Assembly (NCBI RefSeq): GCF_910592395.1 | Contig: NC_088311.1 | Coordinates: 9,490,501-9,554,500 of the forward strand | Length of the DNA: 64,000 nucleotides | Reading direction: 5' to 3' | Origin: Lineus longissimus | Lineage: Eukaryota > Nemertea > Pilidiophora > Heteronemertea > Lineidae | In this document: positions 9,192-18,770 of the stretch, in pieces | Layout: the number at the start of each line of letters is the position of its first letter | How positions within the stretch are numbered: the first letter of the stretch is position 1 | Translations under genes and position numbers: made by a program | Notes under the pieces: generated by a model | What the model was told of the DNA's origin: nothing | Databases searched by the model: none | What the model saw: the letters and a program-made list of their open reading frames with translations, nothing else

Positions 9192-9397
9192 TGTGACGTC
9201 TACCTCGGCCAATAATTACGCAATATATAACTGAATGATACTTTATTACGCACCTCCTATCTCCTGGTTACAACTTTAATAAGAACATATAACGTACGAC
9301 GCTGTCAGTACGGAGAGCAGCTCTTGACTGCCACCAGGCCCACACCCGCTCACATTTATAAGGTCACCCGTGAGCAATCTCGTCCCCAGGCGCCACA
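9192..9397 (-). repeat. 5' LTR (complete, about 206 bp)
   Basis: Bounded by TGTGGCGCC and GACGTCACA on the element strand, an imperfect inverted terminus of the usual TG...CA kind. TATAAA lies at 9360-9355 and AATAAA at 9247-9242, leaving a very short U3. The inner boundary is inferred from the terminus and the adjacent TTGG; a 332-bp LTR reaching 9066 remains possible because the other LTR is cut by the window edge. Confidence 0.75.
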
Positions 9398-12300
9398 CGT
9401 GTCACCACAGTTAGATCTAGATATTTACGTTAACTCCCCGATCTAGCTATACACTGTCGTACATGTATCTCCATGGCACACACGTACAGTCGAATCGACG
9501 AGTTTTGAGGGTTTTCGCCTGAACTGGCGGACTACTCGCCGAAATTGGCGACAACTGGCTGATCGGGGATCTTTTTAGCTGGTTAGTTTTAAGGGCCATA
9601 GGCATTATTGAGGCCATATCATAACCAAGCTGCCTGATGCCCAGCCACCTTCCATTGTACAGTAATAGATCCCATCGTTGAATTGCCAAACAAAATGAAG
9701 ACGAAAAATCTAAATCTGACCGCTTTATCACTCTATTAGAATTTCACTCCTGACTGTGTCATGTGGACTGTCGTACAACAATCATCTTTGTGCGAGTCGA
9801 TGCATCGACGACGCAAGTGCGCGGATTCTCAATTAGAAGTTTAGAATAAAATGTGTAACACTTTCAGGAAAAAGTTTACTGTTTATAATGAAACAGGAGA
9901 GGAGCAAGCCCACTGACGTAAAACGTCTGCCGTCTTCTTCATATTGTTTCATGATGACCGCTCGTTTGAACCTTGAACCAAGATCAACTTCCATGTACCA
10001 GGCCCAGTGCATATAGGGGTTGTATGATGGGTTCCGCAGATCTGTGTCGACGTTCTTAATTTCAGCCTGGTAGCAAACATGGATGACATCAGTCGAGAAA
10101 TGTAACTATATCAAGTGAAAGTCCATTGCTTTGAATGTATTCATGTTTAATTTCCTCCACCGAACAGCAGCTATGCGTGTAAATTCAAACTGTTGGTGCT
10201 GGTTTGCGTTCTCTTCAACCATCTCGATAACATTCATATTTTAAATGGCTGCTGATAAGGACACGGCGTTCACTCAGACAAGGATGTTGCACTAGTCAGT
10301 GCTACAACAATTATCAGTATTGCAACAAACTTAATGACTAAGCAATAATTTCATTTGCGAGTAATATTGAATATTCGGCAAAATGTCCGCCGGAAACTAC
10401 GTCCTGTAAGAAAATAAATGTAGAAATTAACAAATGAATTCAAGTTATTCAAAAAATATGAGGTTTCCCTGACAACGAATGCGACTTCCATTTGCAGTAC
10501 AAAAACGTTTGAATGATCAGCAATAAGTTTTAGTATTTGATATACGCCACCTGGCGTCTCCAGCAAAACAAACACCACCACGACGGCCATGACACGAACT
10601 GTTGTTGATCTCATCTGGTCGTTCACGTGCCTCACGTTACGAGAAAGATTTTTATCATTTGCTCGTTTCAAGGTGCGAAGTATGACAAAGGTAATTACTA
10701 TAAGGGTTATATTTGGTAGCAATGAATTAATAAGAGTGTGGAGTATAAGGATGTAAATTGCTAGGAAATATGGATTCAACAAGAAATCCGTTTGTACGCG
10801 GAAAGGTTTTTGAGTTCCAGTACATTTATCAAACATGAATGAAGGTTCAAAGCAAAACATAAGCGGAATACGGTAGAGGAAAGATGAAATGAAGACAGTA
10901 CAAATGGCGAAGCAGGCCCTTCTCTTAGTGCAAATAAGAGAAACTTTCAGAGGCATCCGTACAGCCACAAAGCGCTCTATAGCCATACAGATTGTTAGAT
11001 AAATCGACGTGGTTTTAGCGAACCATACGAACATATACAAGTAGGAAGCTGCTTTTTCGTAAAATTCCCTATACTGAAAGAATGCACCAAAATAGTAGTT
11101 TATTACCGGGAACGTATTATCTAGAATGTATGCGATTAACACGAGATTATCAGCGACTGCAAGAGCTACCAGTAACACTGACGTTGATGTAAAGGGCCTC
11201 TCCTTTGAAATGACAAGGATGGCCGGACTGTTGCCGAGCAAACCGAAATAGCCGATGAAAATCAGTAGCGGGACATTGAGTATAAATTCAATCCATGTTG
11301 TGATGTCCCGATTAATGTTAGAGATTTTGTAGAAGCTACATTGTTTTGTCTCCCTGGAGAATGTGGTCAACTGGTCTACGTGCATCTTCTTTGCAATGGT
11401 ATGTACTACACTTCACGCAAGTATAGCTCTCTTCTGTGAGTTCTGATCGTGTGAATCTGTATGTGAACTTGAAAGGAAAAGATGCATTGGGTGCTATGAA
11501 AAGTTCTATACACAATCAGACGAACCGGTATTAACGTATGCTGGTATGACGTTGGCCACACTAGTTTCATAATGCTAACCTCAACGATAACAATTCAACG
11601 ATTCTTTTAGTGTCCTTAAGAATTTTCAAAAGTTGTTATCGTCAACGCTGGCATTTTATCATGACAACTTCTCGAACTTTCCCGCGACGATTGCCTAAAA
11701 TGATCCTTGGTGGCAGGTTAAATAATGTTGCGATTCGTATCAGACGCGTCTTTTCAGACGGTTAATTTAGGCATTTACCATAATGTACCCGGAAGCAATA
11801 CAGCTTAGTCATTATATGAGCACTAATCGGTAACATCCCTGTGTGCCACTTTCTTCAGAAACATCACTTCTCTCTGACGGCCGGTGCAATGCTTTTGATT
11901 TTTTCAACTCTTGACCGGTACCTGTTTGTCACTCTTTCCTAAAGTTCCATCTAGCTGTATATATTATTGTTGGAAACGCCGAGATATAGGAAACATCAAA
12001 CTACCCAACGGTCACCGTCCTATCCCCTCCATATATCAGTTGGAAGTTACTGATGTCCCCTATATTGCTCTCTTTTGTGTCATAACTACAAAGTGTGTAG
12101 TCGTCGATGATTTTTTCCTTTCTGCGCAGGCAGTGAACTAAAACAAATCACAGTATTGAAGGCGTTCTGTCTTGTACTATCTGAAGAACTCACCAAAAGT
12201 AGCATAAAAATATTCTCCCTGAATCATAGCGAATCGCATACCGGTATGCATAAATGTTCGATCATAGGTGGATTTAGCATGCCCGAGTGCGTTCACTTCA

Positions 12301-13428
12301 AAGGATTGTACTCGGACACTTCCTAATCAGTCTCGTCGTCTATATCTGGGGCAGTTGTTATCTCTAGCGCCAGACAGCCTCCCACTCCATATGGCAGTGT
12401 GACAGTGCCTATGGTTCAAGTCAATTTTCTGATGAGAACGCGATCGTCGGTCCCGGTGCTGAAGGACATTGGGCAACACAAATTTGTAAATTGAGATGAC
12501 TATTGACAAAGACATTAATAGAAATAAAACCCTATATCCCGGAGGGCCGAATTGCTTTCCAGCCCCGAGGGACTTCGATGGAGCACGAGCTAGCATAATG
12601 ATGTTCGGATTGGTATCTCACATTACATGTTATACAGCATATCCTAGAAAATAAACGTTGAACGACAAAACATCTACATGTATATTGTAGACAGGATTGG
12701 TCGATTCATTTTGGTGGGATAGAAAGAAATGTCTCTTTTTATGCATCCTTTAAAATTGACCAAAGTTAAGCGTAAGTTGCACCATATCAACATGCAGCTA
12801 AATTAATCCGCATCTGAGAAGTAGGGGCATCCAATGTCTAGGGGCATCACATTTCATCACACTGCATGGATGTTCTTTATTGTGCCTGATACAGCGCGGA
12901 GAAGCGATGCAGGAATCAAGAAAATGTGTTTAGAATCAATTAAACTTATTCATTCAAATGACAAATTGTGTACACAATATCTACCAAGGTTGATAAAATA
13001 AGGCAGCAGCAATACATACAATCAAAGCATGAATTCGACATTGTTCAAATGGCGATATGATTAAAACTATTCGATGCATTTACATTTAAAGAACACTGCA
13101 TTCATATGGTTTATCATTTATATACGGTCAGCGGGATCATCAGCAAACTACTTCATAGAACACAAATAGTGCAATGTGGCTAAAGGCTACTTTTGCCTGA
13201 GGAGTATGAATCAAAAGCCCCTTAGAATCAACACAAATTCGAAACATATCGGTTCACATTCGCCATTCAAATTTGAACCATATCTCTAAGAGTGTTTTTC
13301 TGGAAATAGGTTTGTGCGAAAAGTACACAACGGCGCATGTCGTTGTTGATTTCATCGATGAACAACTCCCTGTCAATTGGTTAGTGTGTATGAAATGCTG
13401 AACGTTCGATTACGTGTCACACACCTAG
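9398..13428. repeat. GPCR locus duplication unit A
   Basis: About 4.0 kb that recurs, at roughly 85-95 percent identity by eye, as unit B (13429-33995, interrupted) and unit C (33996-about 37580). The unit starts at tcaccacagttagatctag or its equivalent and ends at cgttcgattacgtgtcac. Besides the receptor gene it holds only non-coding flank: 9398-10350 downstream and 11386-13428 upstream of the gene, where I see no second gene. Confidence 0.88.
10351..11385 (-). CDS. Class A G-protein-coupled receptor, peptide (FMRFamide-like) type
   Basis: The single-exon gene gives 344 residues with seven hydrophobic segments. TM1 carries GLLGNS, TM2 ALAVADNLVL, the end of TM3 AIERFVAV (ERF in place of DRY) and TM5 LINSLLPNITLIV. 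TM6 has LLETPG where CWxP is usual, and TM7 LNSFVNFYIY in place of NPxxY. A Cys at the start of the second extracellular loop region (KCTG) could form the conserved disulphide. The C-tail is short (RSFRRTFCRIFNITRK). The NSxVNFxIY TM7 resembles invertebrate FMRFamide or other neuropeptide receptors, but ligand and G protein cannot be read from sequence. The first ATG is taken; no introns are evident. A nearly identical gene is in unit C. Confidence 0.88.
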   Translation of the reverse strand: MHVDQLTTFSRETKQCSFYKISNINRDITTWIEFILNVPLLIFIGYFGLLGNSPAILVISKERPFTSTSVLLVALAVADNLVLIAYILDNTFPVINYYFGAFFQYREFYEKAASYLYMFVWFAKTTSIYLTICMAIERFVAVRMPLKVSLICTKRRACFAICTVFISSFLYRIPLMFCFEPSFMFDKCTGTQKPFRVQTDFLLNPYFLAIYILILHTLINSLLPNITLIVITFVILRTLKRANDKNLSRNVRHVNDQMRSTTVRVMAVVVVFVLLETPGGVYQILKLIADHSNVFVLQMEVAFVVRETSYFLNNLNSFVNFYIYFLTGRSFRRTFCRIFNITRK

Positions 13429-14528
13429 ATCTAGATATTTACGTGAACTCCCCGATCTAGCTATACACTGTGGTATATGTATCTCCATGGCACACACGTA
13501 CAGTCCAATCGACGAGTTTTGAGGGTTTTGGCCTGAACTGGCGGACTACACGCCGAAATTGGCGACAACTGGCTGATCGGGGATCTTTCCTAACTGGTTA
13601 GTTTAAGGCCATAGGCATTAGTGAGGCTATATCATAACCAAGCTGCCTGATGCCCAGCCACCTTCCATTGTACAGTAATAGATCACATCGTTAATGAAGA
13701 CGAGAAATCAAAATCTGACCGCTTCATCACTCTATTAGGGTTTCACTCCCACCTGGGTCATGTGGACTGTCGTACAGCAATCATCTTTGTGCGAGTCGAT
13801 GTATCGACGACGCAAGTGCGCGGATTCTCAATTAGAAGTTTAGAATAAAATGTGTAACACTTTCAGGAAAAAGTTTACTGTTTGTAATGAAACAGGAGAG
13901 GAGCAAGCCCACTGACGTAAAAAGTCTGCCGTCTTCTTCATATTGTTTCATGATGACCGCTCGTTTGAACCTTGAACCAAGATCAACTTCCATGTACCAG
14001 GCCCAGTGCATATAGGGGTTGTATGATGGGTACCGCATATCTGTGTCGACTTTCTTAATTTCAGCCTGGTAGCAAACATGGATGAAATCAGTCGAGAAAT
14101 GTAACTATATCAAGTGCAAATCCAATGATTTGAATGTACATGTATTCGTGTGTAATTGCCTCCACCGAACAGCAGCGTGTAAATTCCAAGGGTTGGTGCT
14201 GGTTTGCGTTCTCTTCAACCATCTCGATATAACATTCATATTTTAAATGGCTGCCTATAAACACGGCGTTCACTCAGACATCAACGTTGCAATAATCAGC
14301 ACTACTACAATTATTTGTGCTGCATTAAACTTCTCAACTGAGTCATAATTTCATTTGCGAGAAATATTGAATATTCGGCTAAAAGTTCGATGGAAACTAC
14401 GTCCAGTAAGAAAATAAATGTAGAAATTAACAAATGAATTCAAGTTATTCAAAAAGTATGAGTTTTCCCTAACGACGAATTTGACTTCCATTTGCAGTAC
14501 AAAAACGTTTGAATGATCAGCAATAAGG
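13429..14528. repeat. Start of GPCR duplication unit B
   Basis: Begins with the same agatctagatatttacgtg boundary as units A and C. It runs, in parallel with 9413-10529 of unit A, down to the receptor C-terminus before being broken by a DIRS-group insertion at 14528/14529. 13429-14348 is non-coding flank. Confidence 0.88.
14349..14528 (-). pseudogene. C-terminal piece of GPCR pseudogene (unit B)
   Basis: Encodes the TM6/TM7 end (LIADHSNVFVLQMEV, then LNSFVNFYIYFLTG and RIFNISRK). It stops abruptly at cagcaataag where the DIRS-group element begins. The rest of the gene continues at 21955, so 7.4 kb of transposon splits the coding region. Substitutions such as KFVVREN show it had diverged from unit A. 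Confidence 0.88.
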
Positions 14529-14597
14529 TATTCCGAGTGGTGTGACGTCACCAAGCGTGTTCGAAGCGAGACCAACTTATTCATATGTTCTTTGGAA
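14529..14597 (+). repeat. A1 split direct repeat, copy 1 left end
   Basis: Identical 69 bp recur as A2 at 21628-21696 (TATTCCGAGTGG to TTCTTTGGAA). It contains the palindrome TGACGTCA (14543-14550), a CRE/ATF-type octamer, inside the inverted arm that recurs at the B end as TATCCCGGGTGG. Confidence 0.92.
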
Positions 14598-14678
14598 CGC
14601 ACGGGCGCATGACGTGCGTCCAGCGCGCTGCGGCAGTTCGACCGGCCAACTGGGATTGGCTGTGCTTGGTAAGTATTT

Positions 14679-14959
14679 GAACCTTGCGGTTCGGGTGGTA
14701 ATCTTTCAAAGATGGACCACACTTGATTGGGAATCATTAGATTGCCCATAGTTGAACCTTTCGGAGGTTAACAAATTGGATGGCGATCTTGGCGAAGATG
14801 GGCCACAGATGGTGGGGATCTTCGGGATCGCCTACGCATACTAGCTAGAACCTTTCGGAGGTTTAGTTTTGGAATGGTAATCTTCTCGAAGATAGGCCAT
14901 AGGGATTCATACTTGAACCTTTCGGAGGTTAAATTTGGATGGCGCTCTTTGCAAAGAGC
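14679..14959 (+). repeat. Tandem array of paired hairpins in the element leader
   Basis: Four units of 67-94 bp, each with two small perfect or near-perfect hairpins. Type a is AACCTTTCGGAGGTT (14755, 14849, 14916; variant GAACCTTGCGGTTC at 14679). Type b is ATCTT-loop-AAGAT (14701, 14786, 14880; GCTCTTTGCAAAGAGC at 14944). Copy 2 has the same array at about 31600-31890. It precedes the gag ATG by about 600 nt. Confidence 0.85.
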
Positions 14960-15298
14960 ACACGCACACTGAGAACCTCAAGAATACTACCTAGTATCGA
15001 AGGCGGAGGAAATGATAGATTATTTGGCTCGACCATTTTGGAAACCATTCCGGTTTCTTTGCTTGGGTGATGTTTGGCGATCTAATATGATCCTTCCCCC
15101 CAGCTATCATGGTGCAGGCACTTGGTGCAGACATTCAATAAAATGTATGTTTAGGAAAGCCCAAGCGCTGAGAGCAATAAGAGATTGTTGCGGCTATTGT
15201 TTTTGGGTCGCTGGTAGGGTGTAGTGTAGGGGCTTTATATAATCTATAGGGGCAATCGGCTTACGACCCCGGTCATAGTTCAATGGAGTGGAGCATTT

Positions 15299-15643
15299 TT
15301 GTTGTTCGTTTTCGTTTGGCCCTTTTGTTCCCGGCGAAAGAAGGAGAAGTCGGAATGTCGACGTGTCTTTTGTTTGGAGAGTCAGTGTTTTTCCTCTTAC
15401 CCTGAAAGGTATCGGGGAGTATGTTTCGGGTTGTTGTTGGTGCTCGGCGAGGGGATATTGCCCGAAGGCGGAGATTACATAAGAGAGTCATTTGACAACG
15501 TGTTGAGGGTCCTTGAGATCAGAATAAATTCTTGGGTGCGCGGAGGGCGAGCCATTCGCTACTTGATTCAAGATGACGGACACATCGGACAACGTTGCTT
15601 CTGTCGCGGGCCCATCTACCCCGAAGGTGTGGCTCCGGGATAG
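15299..15643 (+). CDS. Possible upstream ORF overlapping the gag start
   Basis: The 114-codon frame ends in PEGVAPG after the gag ATG at 15573, overlapping it by 71 nt in another frame. Copy 2 has a matching 126-codon frame at 30890-31270 ending PEGVSPG. Shared stretches include GGDYIRESFDNV and QDDGHIGQ. By eye, synonymous and non-synonymous differences are about equal outside the overlap, so protein-level constraint is not shown. It may only reflect sequence relatedness. Confidence 0.3.
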   Translation: MLFVFVWPFCSRRKKEKSECRRVFCLESQCFSSYPERYRGVCFGLLLVLGEGILPEGGDYIRESFDNVLRVLEIRINSWVRGGRAIRYLIQDDGHIGQRCFCRGPIYPEGVAPG

Positions 15644-15812
15644 ACACTCTCTGAAGGGAAAAGACATCTTACCGGTCGTGTTGCGGCTGAAAGCGTTAGA
15701 ACAGGTACCGGAGGAGGATTTTGCAAGTCCCTCAAAACGCTACCCGTTGGCAACATTCACGGAAAAGGACTTGGAGAAGCAGATCCTGGCGCTAACTGGA
15801 TATGAAATGAAG
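15573..15812 (+). CDS. DIRS-group gag, exon 1 (copy 1)
   Basis: Starts at MTDTSDN and runs to ..LTGYEMK, ending AAG before GTAGGA. In copy 2 the equivalent sequence continues without interruption into exon 2, which proves the splice boundary. The product is the structural or nucleic-acid-binding ORF1 protein; no named fold is visible in this part. Confidence 0.75.
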
Positions 15813-16119
15813 GTAGGAATTTCCCCCTTTTTTCCTTTGGTTTGGGGGTCACTGTTTTTTGAATGGTGATGCTAGACCCTTATTGGGGAATATAGCCGAT
15901 GGAAACAAATTCTAGAAATTTAGCCAGCCGACTACGGATGAAAGCCTCCAGGTCTCAAAGAGGCAGACTTGTCTTTGTTTTGTTTTTTCTCCGTTTCTCA
16001 GAGGATGATGACGATGGTAATTGTAGGTAATGGTGATGATGATGTTTCCGGTGATGATGATGATGATATAGACTGATAAAGTATACATGGTGTTTTTTTT
16101 TCTTTCTTTCCCATATCAG
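15813..16119 (+). other. Spliceosomal intron 1 of copy 1
   Basis: 307 bp from GTAGGA to a pyrimidine tract and ATATCAG. Copy 2 lacks it precisely (ATGAAG|ATTCTATTGG against ATGAAG|GT...AG|GTTCTATTGG). The intron includes a GATGATGAT-rich stretch at 16001-16075. Confidence 0.9.
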
Positions 16120-16287
16120 GTTCTATTGGACATGGGGGCGAAAGAAGACACGTTTCGTAATAAGAGACTGGTTGTACACTGCGCTATCATGGAGGCGAAC
16201 CAGGGCGGAGCTCCAGACGCCCAGGTCTTGTCCACGGGAGCCACACTGACGCCAGAGGATAAGGGAAAAGGGAAAGGCACAAAGAGG
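16120..16287 (+). CDS. DIRS-group gag, exon 2 (copy 1)
   Basis: Encodes VLLDMGAKEDTF through KGKGTKR in frame with exon 1. It is bounded by CAG on the left and AGAGG|GTAAGT on the right. Copy 2 has the same sequence fused to exon 1, with an I for V at the joint. Confidence 0.75.
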
Positions 16288-16582
16288 GTAAGTGTTGGGG
16301 CCCTCTCTTTTTTTCCCGCAAAAAGGAAAGTGTTTAATTGAAAGGTGATGACGCTGCATGGCAGGTAATGGCGTATTTGAGGTTATTCCTTTCCCTGCAT
16401 AGGCTAAACCTAGGTCATATAGCGTAGGTGACTATCGGAACATCAATATTATAGGGCAACGAAACTAACACGCCAGGCAAACACGGAATTACCATTGACC
16501 ACACGATATACTGTTAGTGATTAAGAATTTGAAAGGCGCGGTTGTTTTGTTTTTTTTACCTAAAAACTATGGCCTTTTTCAG
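16288..16582 (+). other. Spliceosomal intron 2 of copy 1
   Basis: 295 bp, GTAAGT to GGCCTTTTTCAG, phase 0. Copy 2 keeps this intron at 30288-30552 with GTGAGT and CTTTTTCAG. Confidence 0.75.
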
Positions 16583-17267
16583 GCGGCTCCGCACGACGAT
16601 TCTGGGGAAGCGCAGCCGAATTCGGTTTCCGGCTCTACTGGCTCTACTAAGACTGCTTCGACCACGGACGGTGCTGACGGTGGCGATCGCTTGTCCAGAA
16701 TGGAGGCGGACCTAAAGAATCTAAAGGAAGCGGGGGATGCGGGATCGGTGCAATTCGCGCTGAAACAGGTGAGGGCCCTGGCTTTAAGATCTTCCACGGA
16801 TAACGGTGTTTTGTTGGCCTCTATGGAAACTCTACACGACGCGGCCGTTATTGCCGGAAGTTCGGAGGCTTCGCTGTACAAGATGACTTTAAAGGCTTGC
16901 AGGGAGAACGATGGGGCGGGTTACCCACTGCACACGCTTGTTACTAAAATGATCGGGGATGAACAGTCGAGGAAAGCTCAGACGGCGATCGATGCTTGGC
17001 AAAAATCCGCTCGCAAAGCTAAGAAAATGAAAGAAGAGACCGAGGAGAGGAAAAAACCGGGGAAGTGGGATCATTCTGGTGAAAAATCTACCTCTCCTTG
17101 GTCCCACGCTCAGGGTTATGGAGCGAGGGGCAGATCATATGGGGGAAGAGGGAGGCGAGGGGTTTGTCTGTAAATCATTAGATCATTTTGTACGTGATTG
17201 CCCTCATAATTCATATAACAAGGTGGTTAAGAAGGAATAGGTCGGTAATTTGTTACAAATGGCTTCC
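16583..17267 (+). pseudogene. DIRS-group gag, exon 3 (copy 1), zinc knuckle damaged
   Basis: Starts AAPHDDSGEAQPNSV, continues through a helical region (LVTKMIGDEQSRKAQ) and a basic Gly/Arg-rich tail ending GRGRRG. Compared with copy 2, 14 nt are missing at about 17162, destroying the knuckle CFVCKSLDHFVRDC seen in copy 2 and shifting the frame to a stop at 17171-17173. A further TAG lies near 17238. Donor TCC|GTGAGT at 17268. Confidence 0.75.
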
Positions 17268-17413
17268 GTGAGTTTTTTTTTTTTTTTTTTTTTTTTCCCT
17301 TTTTTTTTTTTTCTCTTTCTTTGTAGGAGGTAGTTTACTTGGGACAAGACCTCGGAGTGATGAATAGTGCCCGAATACCCATATTGACTTATATTCCTCT
17401 TGATATATTACAG
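17268..17413 (+). other. Spliceosomal intron 3 of copy 1
   Basis: GTGAGT to ATATTACAG, 146 bp, with long T runs at 17272-17312. A second acceptor-like TTTGTAG|GAGGTA lies at about 17328. In copy 2 only the TTACAG site gives an open frame (intron 29173-29592, 420 bp), so I prefer it here. Confidence 0.6.
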
Positions 17414-18760
17414 GAGGTTCCACAGTGGGAATATTGTGAGGCATTTGATCCTGTCCGACTGGTCTCGGAACGCCGTGAACCGCGTTTCTCAGACTATAGG
17501 GGTAGGCCTACTACTGCCCTGCCTCTGAGTATGGAGAATATTCTGGAAAACGACTGGTCTTCACAAACGGATTGGGAAGCACGCATGGGGAATCTTAGAC
17601 TGAGAGATCCGAACCACTTTGTTTCGGGTCAGTTGCATTCTGAATTAAAGAACTGGGAGTTTCTGTCGAGGGTAGTCGACAATGATGAGTCACGCATGGT
17701 CAAGGACTGGTTAAACAATGGCGTTAATGTAGAAAGTTTCTTTCGGCCCTACAAAGGTGTTTTCAAGGGGATCCGGCTCAACTCCGACAGGCCGCCAACT
17801 CAAATGTTTTCAAACTATGAAAAATGCATTAAATTCAAGGGCGAGATCATTAAGCATTTAGAGGAGGGTCTTAGAAGTGGGGCTCTTGAATATGTTGGCA
17901 GAGTGGGGGAGGTCAAGCCACCACATTTGGTTATGCCTCTCCTCATGATCGAGGGATCAAGGAAAAATCGTCTGTGCCATGATGAGCGCTTTCTAAATTT
18001 GTTCATGAAACACATGCCATTCACCCTGGAGGGTCTGTCGCTTTTACCAACCTTGTTGGAGGAGGGCGATTACATGGCCTCCTCGGACGAGAAGTCTGCT
18101 TATCAGGGGGTGCGTTTATCAGAGAACTCGAAGAAGTATTTTGGGGTCCAGTTTGGCGGTTTTTACTTCCAATACACGGTGTTACCATTCGGCTGGAGTA
18201 TCAGTCCTTTCGTGTACCAAACCGTAGGGATGCAGGTTACCACTTTGCTAAGAAGCAAGGGAATGATAACCACTCAGTATTTTGACGACCGGTTTCTTGG
18301 CCCTTTAGTAGGGGTGGAGAGGCCAGCAGGGGTGAGCACGGGGTGGTCGATTTACTATAACGCTGTAGTCCTGTCGTGCCTGGGTTTTACAATAGAGTTT
18401 TTAAAGTCGGTGTGGTTTCCAGTATTGAAGATGATACACTTGGGTTTGATCGTCCATTCGGACTTGAGGGTGTTTGAGATTCCGCAAGAAAAAAAGGACT
18501 CTTTCAGGGTGTTGAGGGAATCTATTTTGGCAGACGACTTCGTCCATGTGAAGTCCCTTCAGAAGCTAATGGGCAAATGTAACTCGTTTTGTCTCTGCAT
18601 CCCAGTAGCTAGGTTGTACATTCGGCAAATGGCGAGAAGCGTCAGTTGGGCGGAAAAGCACGGAGGGGTAATCCAGTTGTCTGGGGGACTCCGAGAGGAG
18701 ATCCTTTTTCTGGCGATTTCTAGACTCTCACGAGAGTTGGTCAAAATGGAGAGGGGATAG
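17414..18760 (+). pseudogene. DIRS-group reverse transcriptase (copy 1), frameshifted near the end
   Basis: From EVPQWEYC the frame is open for about 448 codons. RT motifs include ASSDEKSAYQ, TVLPFGWSISPFVYQ and the catalytic QYFDDRFLG (18275-18301; copy 2 has YLDD). The order and wording match DIRS-group RTs rather than LTR or LINE RTs. A run of five T at 18715-18719, four in copy 2, shifts the frame so that it ends at TAG 18758 rather than continuing into RNase H. The flanking ORF at 18771 is the continuation. Confidence 0.85.
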
Positions 18761-18770
18761 ACACACAGAC

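Larger units (their letters stand above)
1..9397 (-). mobile_element. Ty3/gypsy LTR retrotransposon, rearranged 5' end
   Basis: Reading on the minus strand, the order is 5' LTR (9192-9397), leader, start of gag (8448-9053), an inserted GPCR fragment, a partial LTR copy, gag (5102-7321), pol (1074-5183), a third ORF (438-1034), polypurine tract and 3' LTR (1-180, cut by the window edge). The order protease, reverse transcriptase, RNase H, integrase with a GPY/F module is that of Ty3/gypsy (Metaviridae). The visible 180 bp of the 3' LTR matches 9218-9397 of the 5' LTR with no difference I could find, and pol has no stop, so the insertion looks young. It sits exactly at the start of a GPCR repeat unit: the right flank begins cgtgtcaccacag, which at 33991 follows gatta without an insertion. 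Confidence 0.93.

Noticed and set aside
9066-9397. 332-bp LTR instead of 206 bp
   Set aside because: TGTGACGG at 9066 is also a possible LTR end, but no TGG primer site follows it, and the 9192 end is followed by TTGG. Not fully excluded because the 3' LTR is cut by the window.
14679-14959. CRISPR-like array
   Set aside because: Repeats are imperfect, irregularly spaced and inside a eukaryotic retrotransposon leader; no cas genes.
17328-17413. Acceptor TTTGTAG near 17328 as the end of intron 3
   Set aside because: It keeps an open frame in copy 1, but the same site in copy 2 leads to a stop, while the TTACAG site at 17413 works in both.
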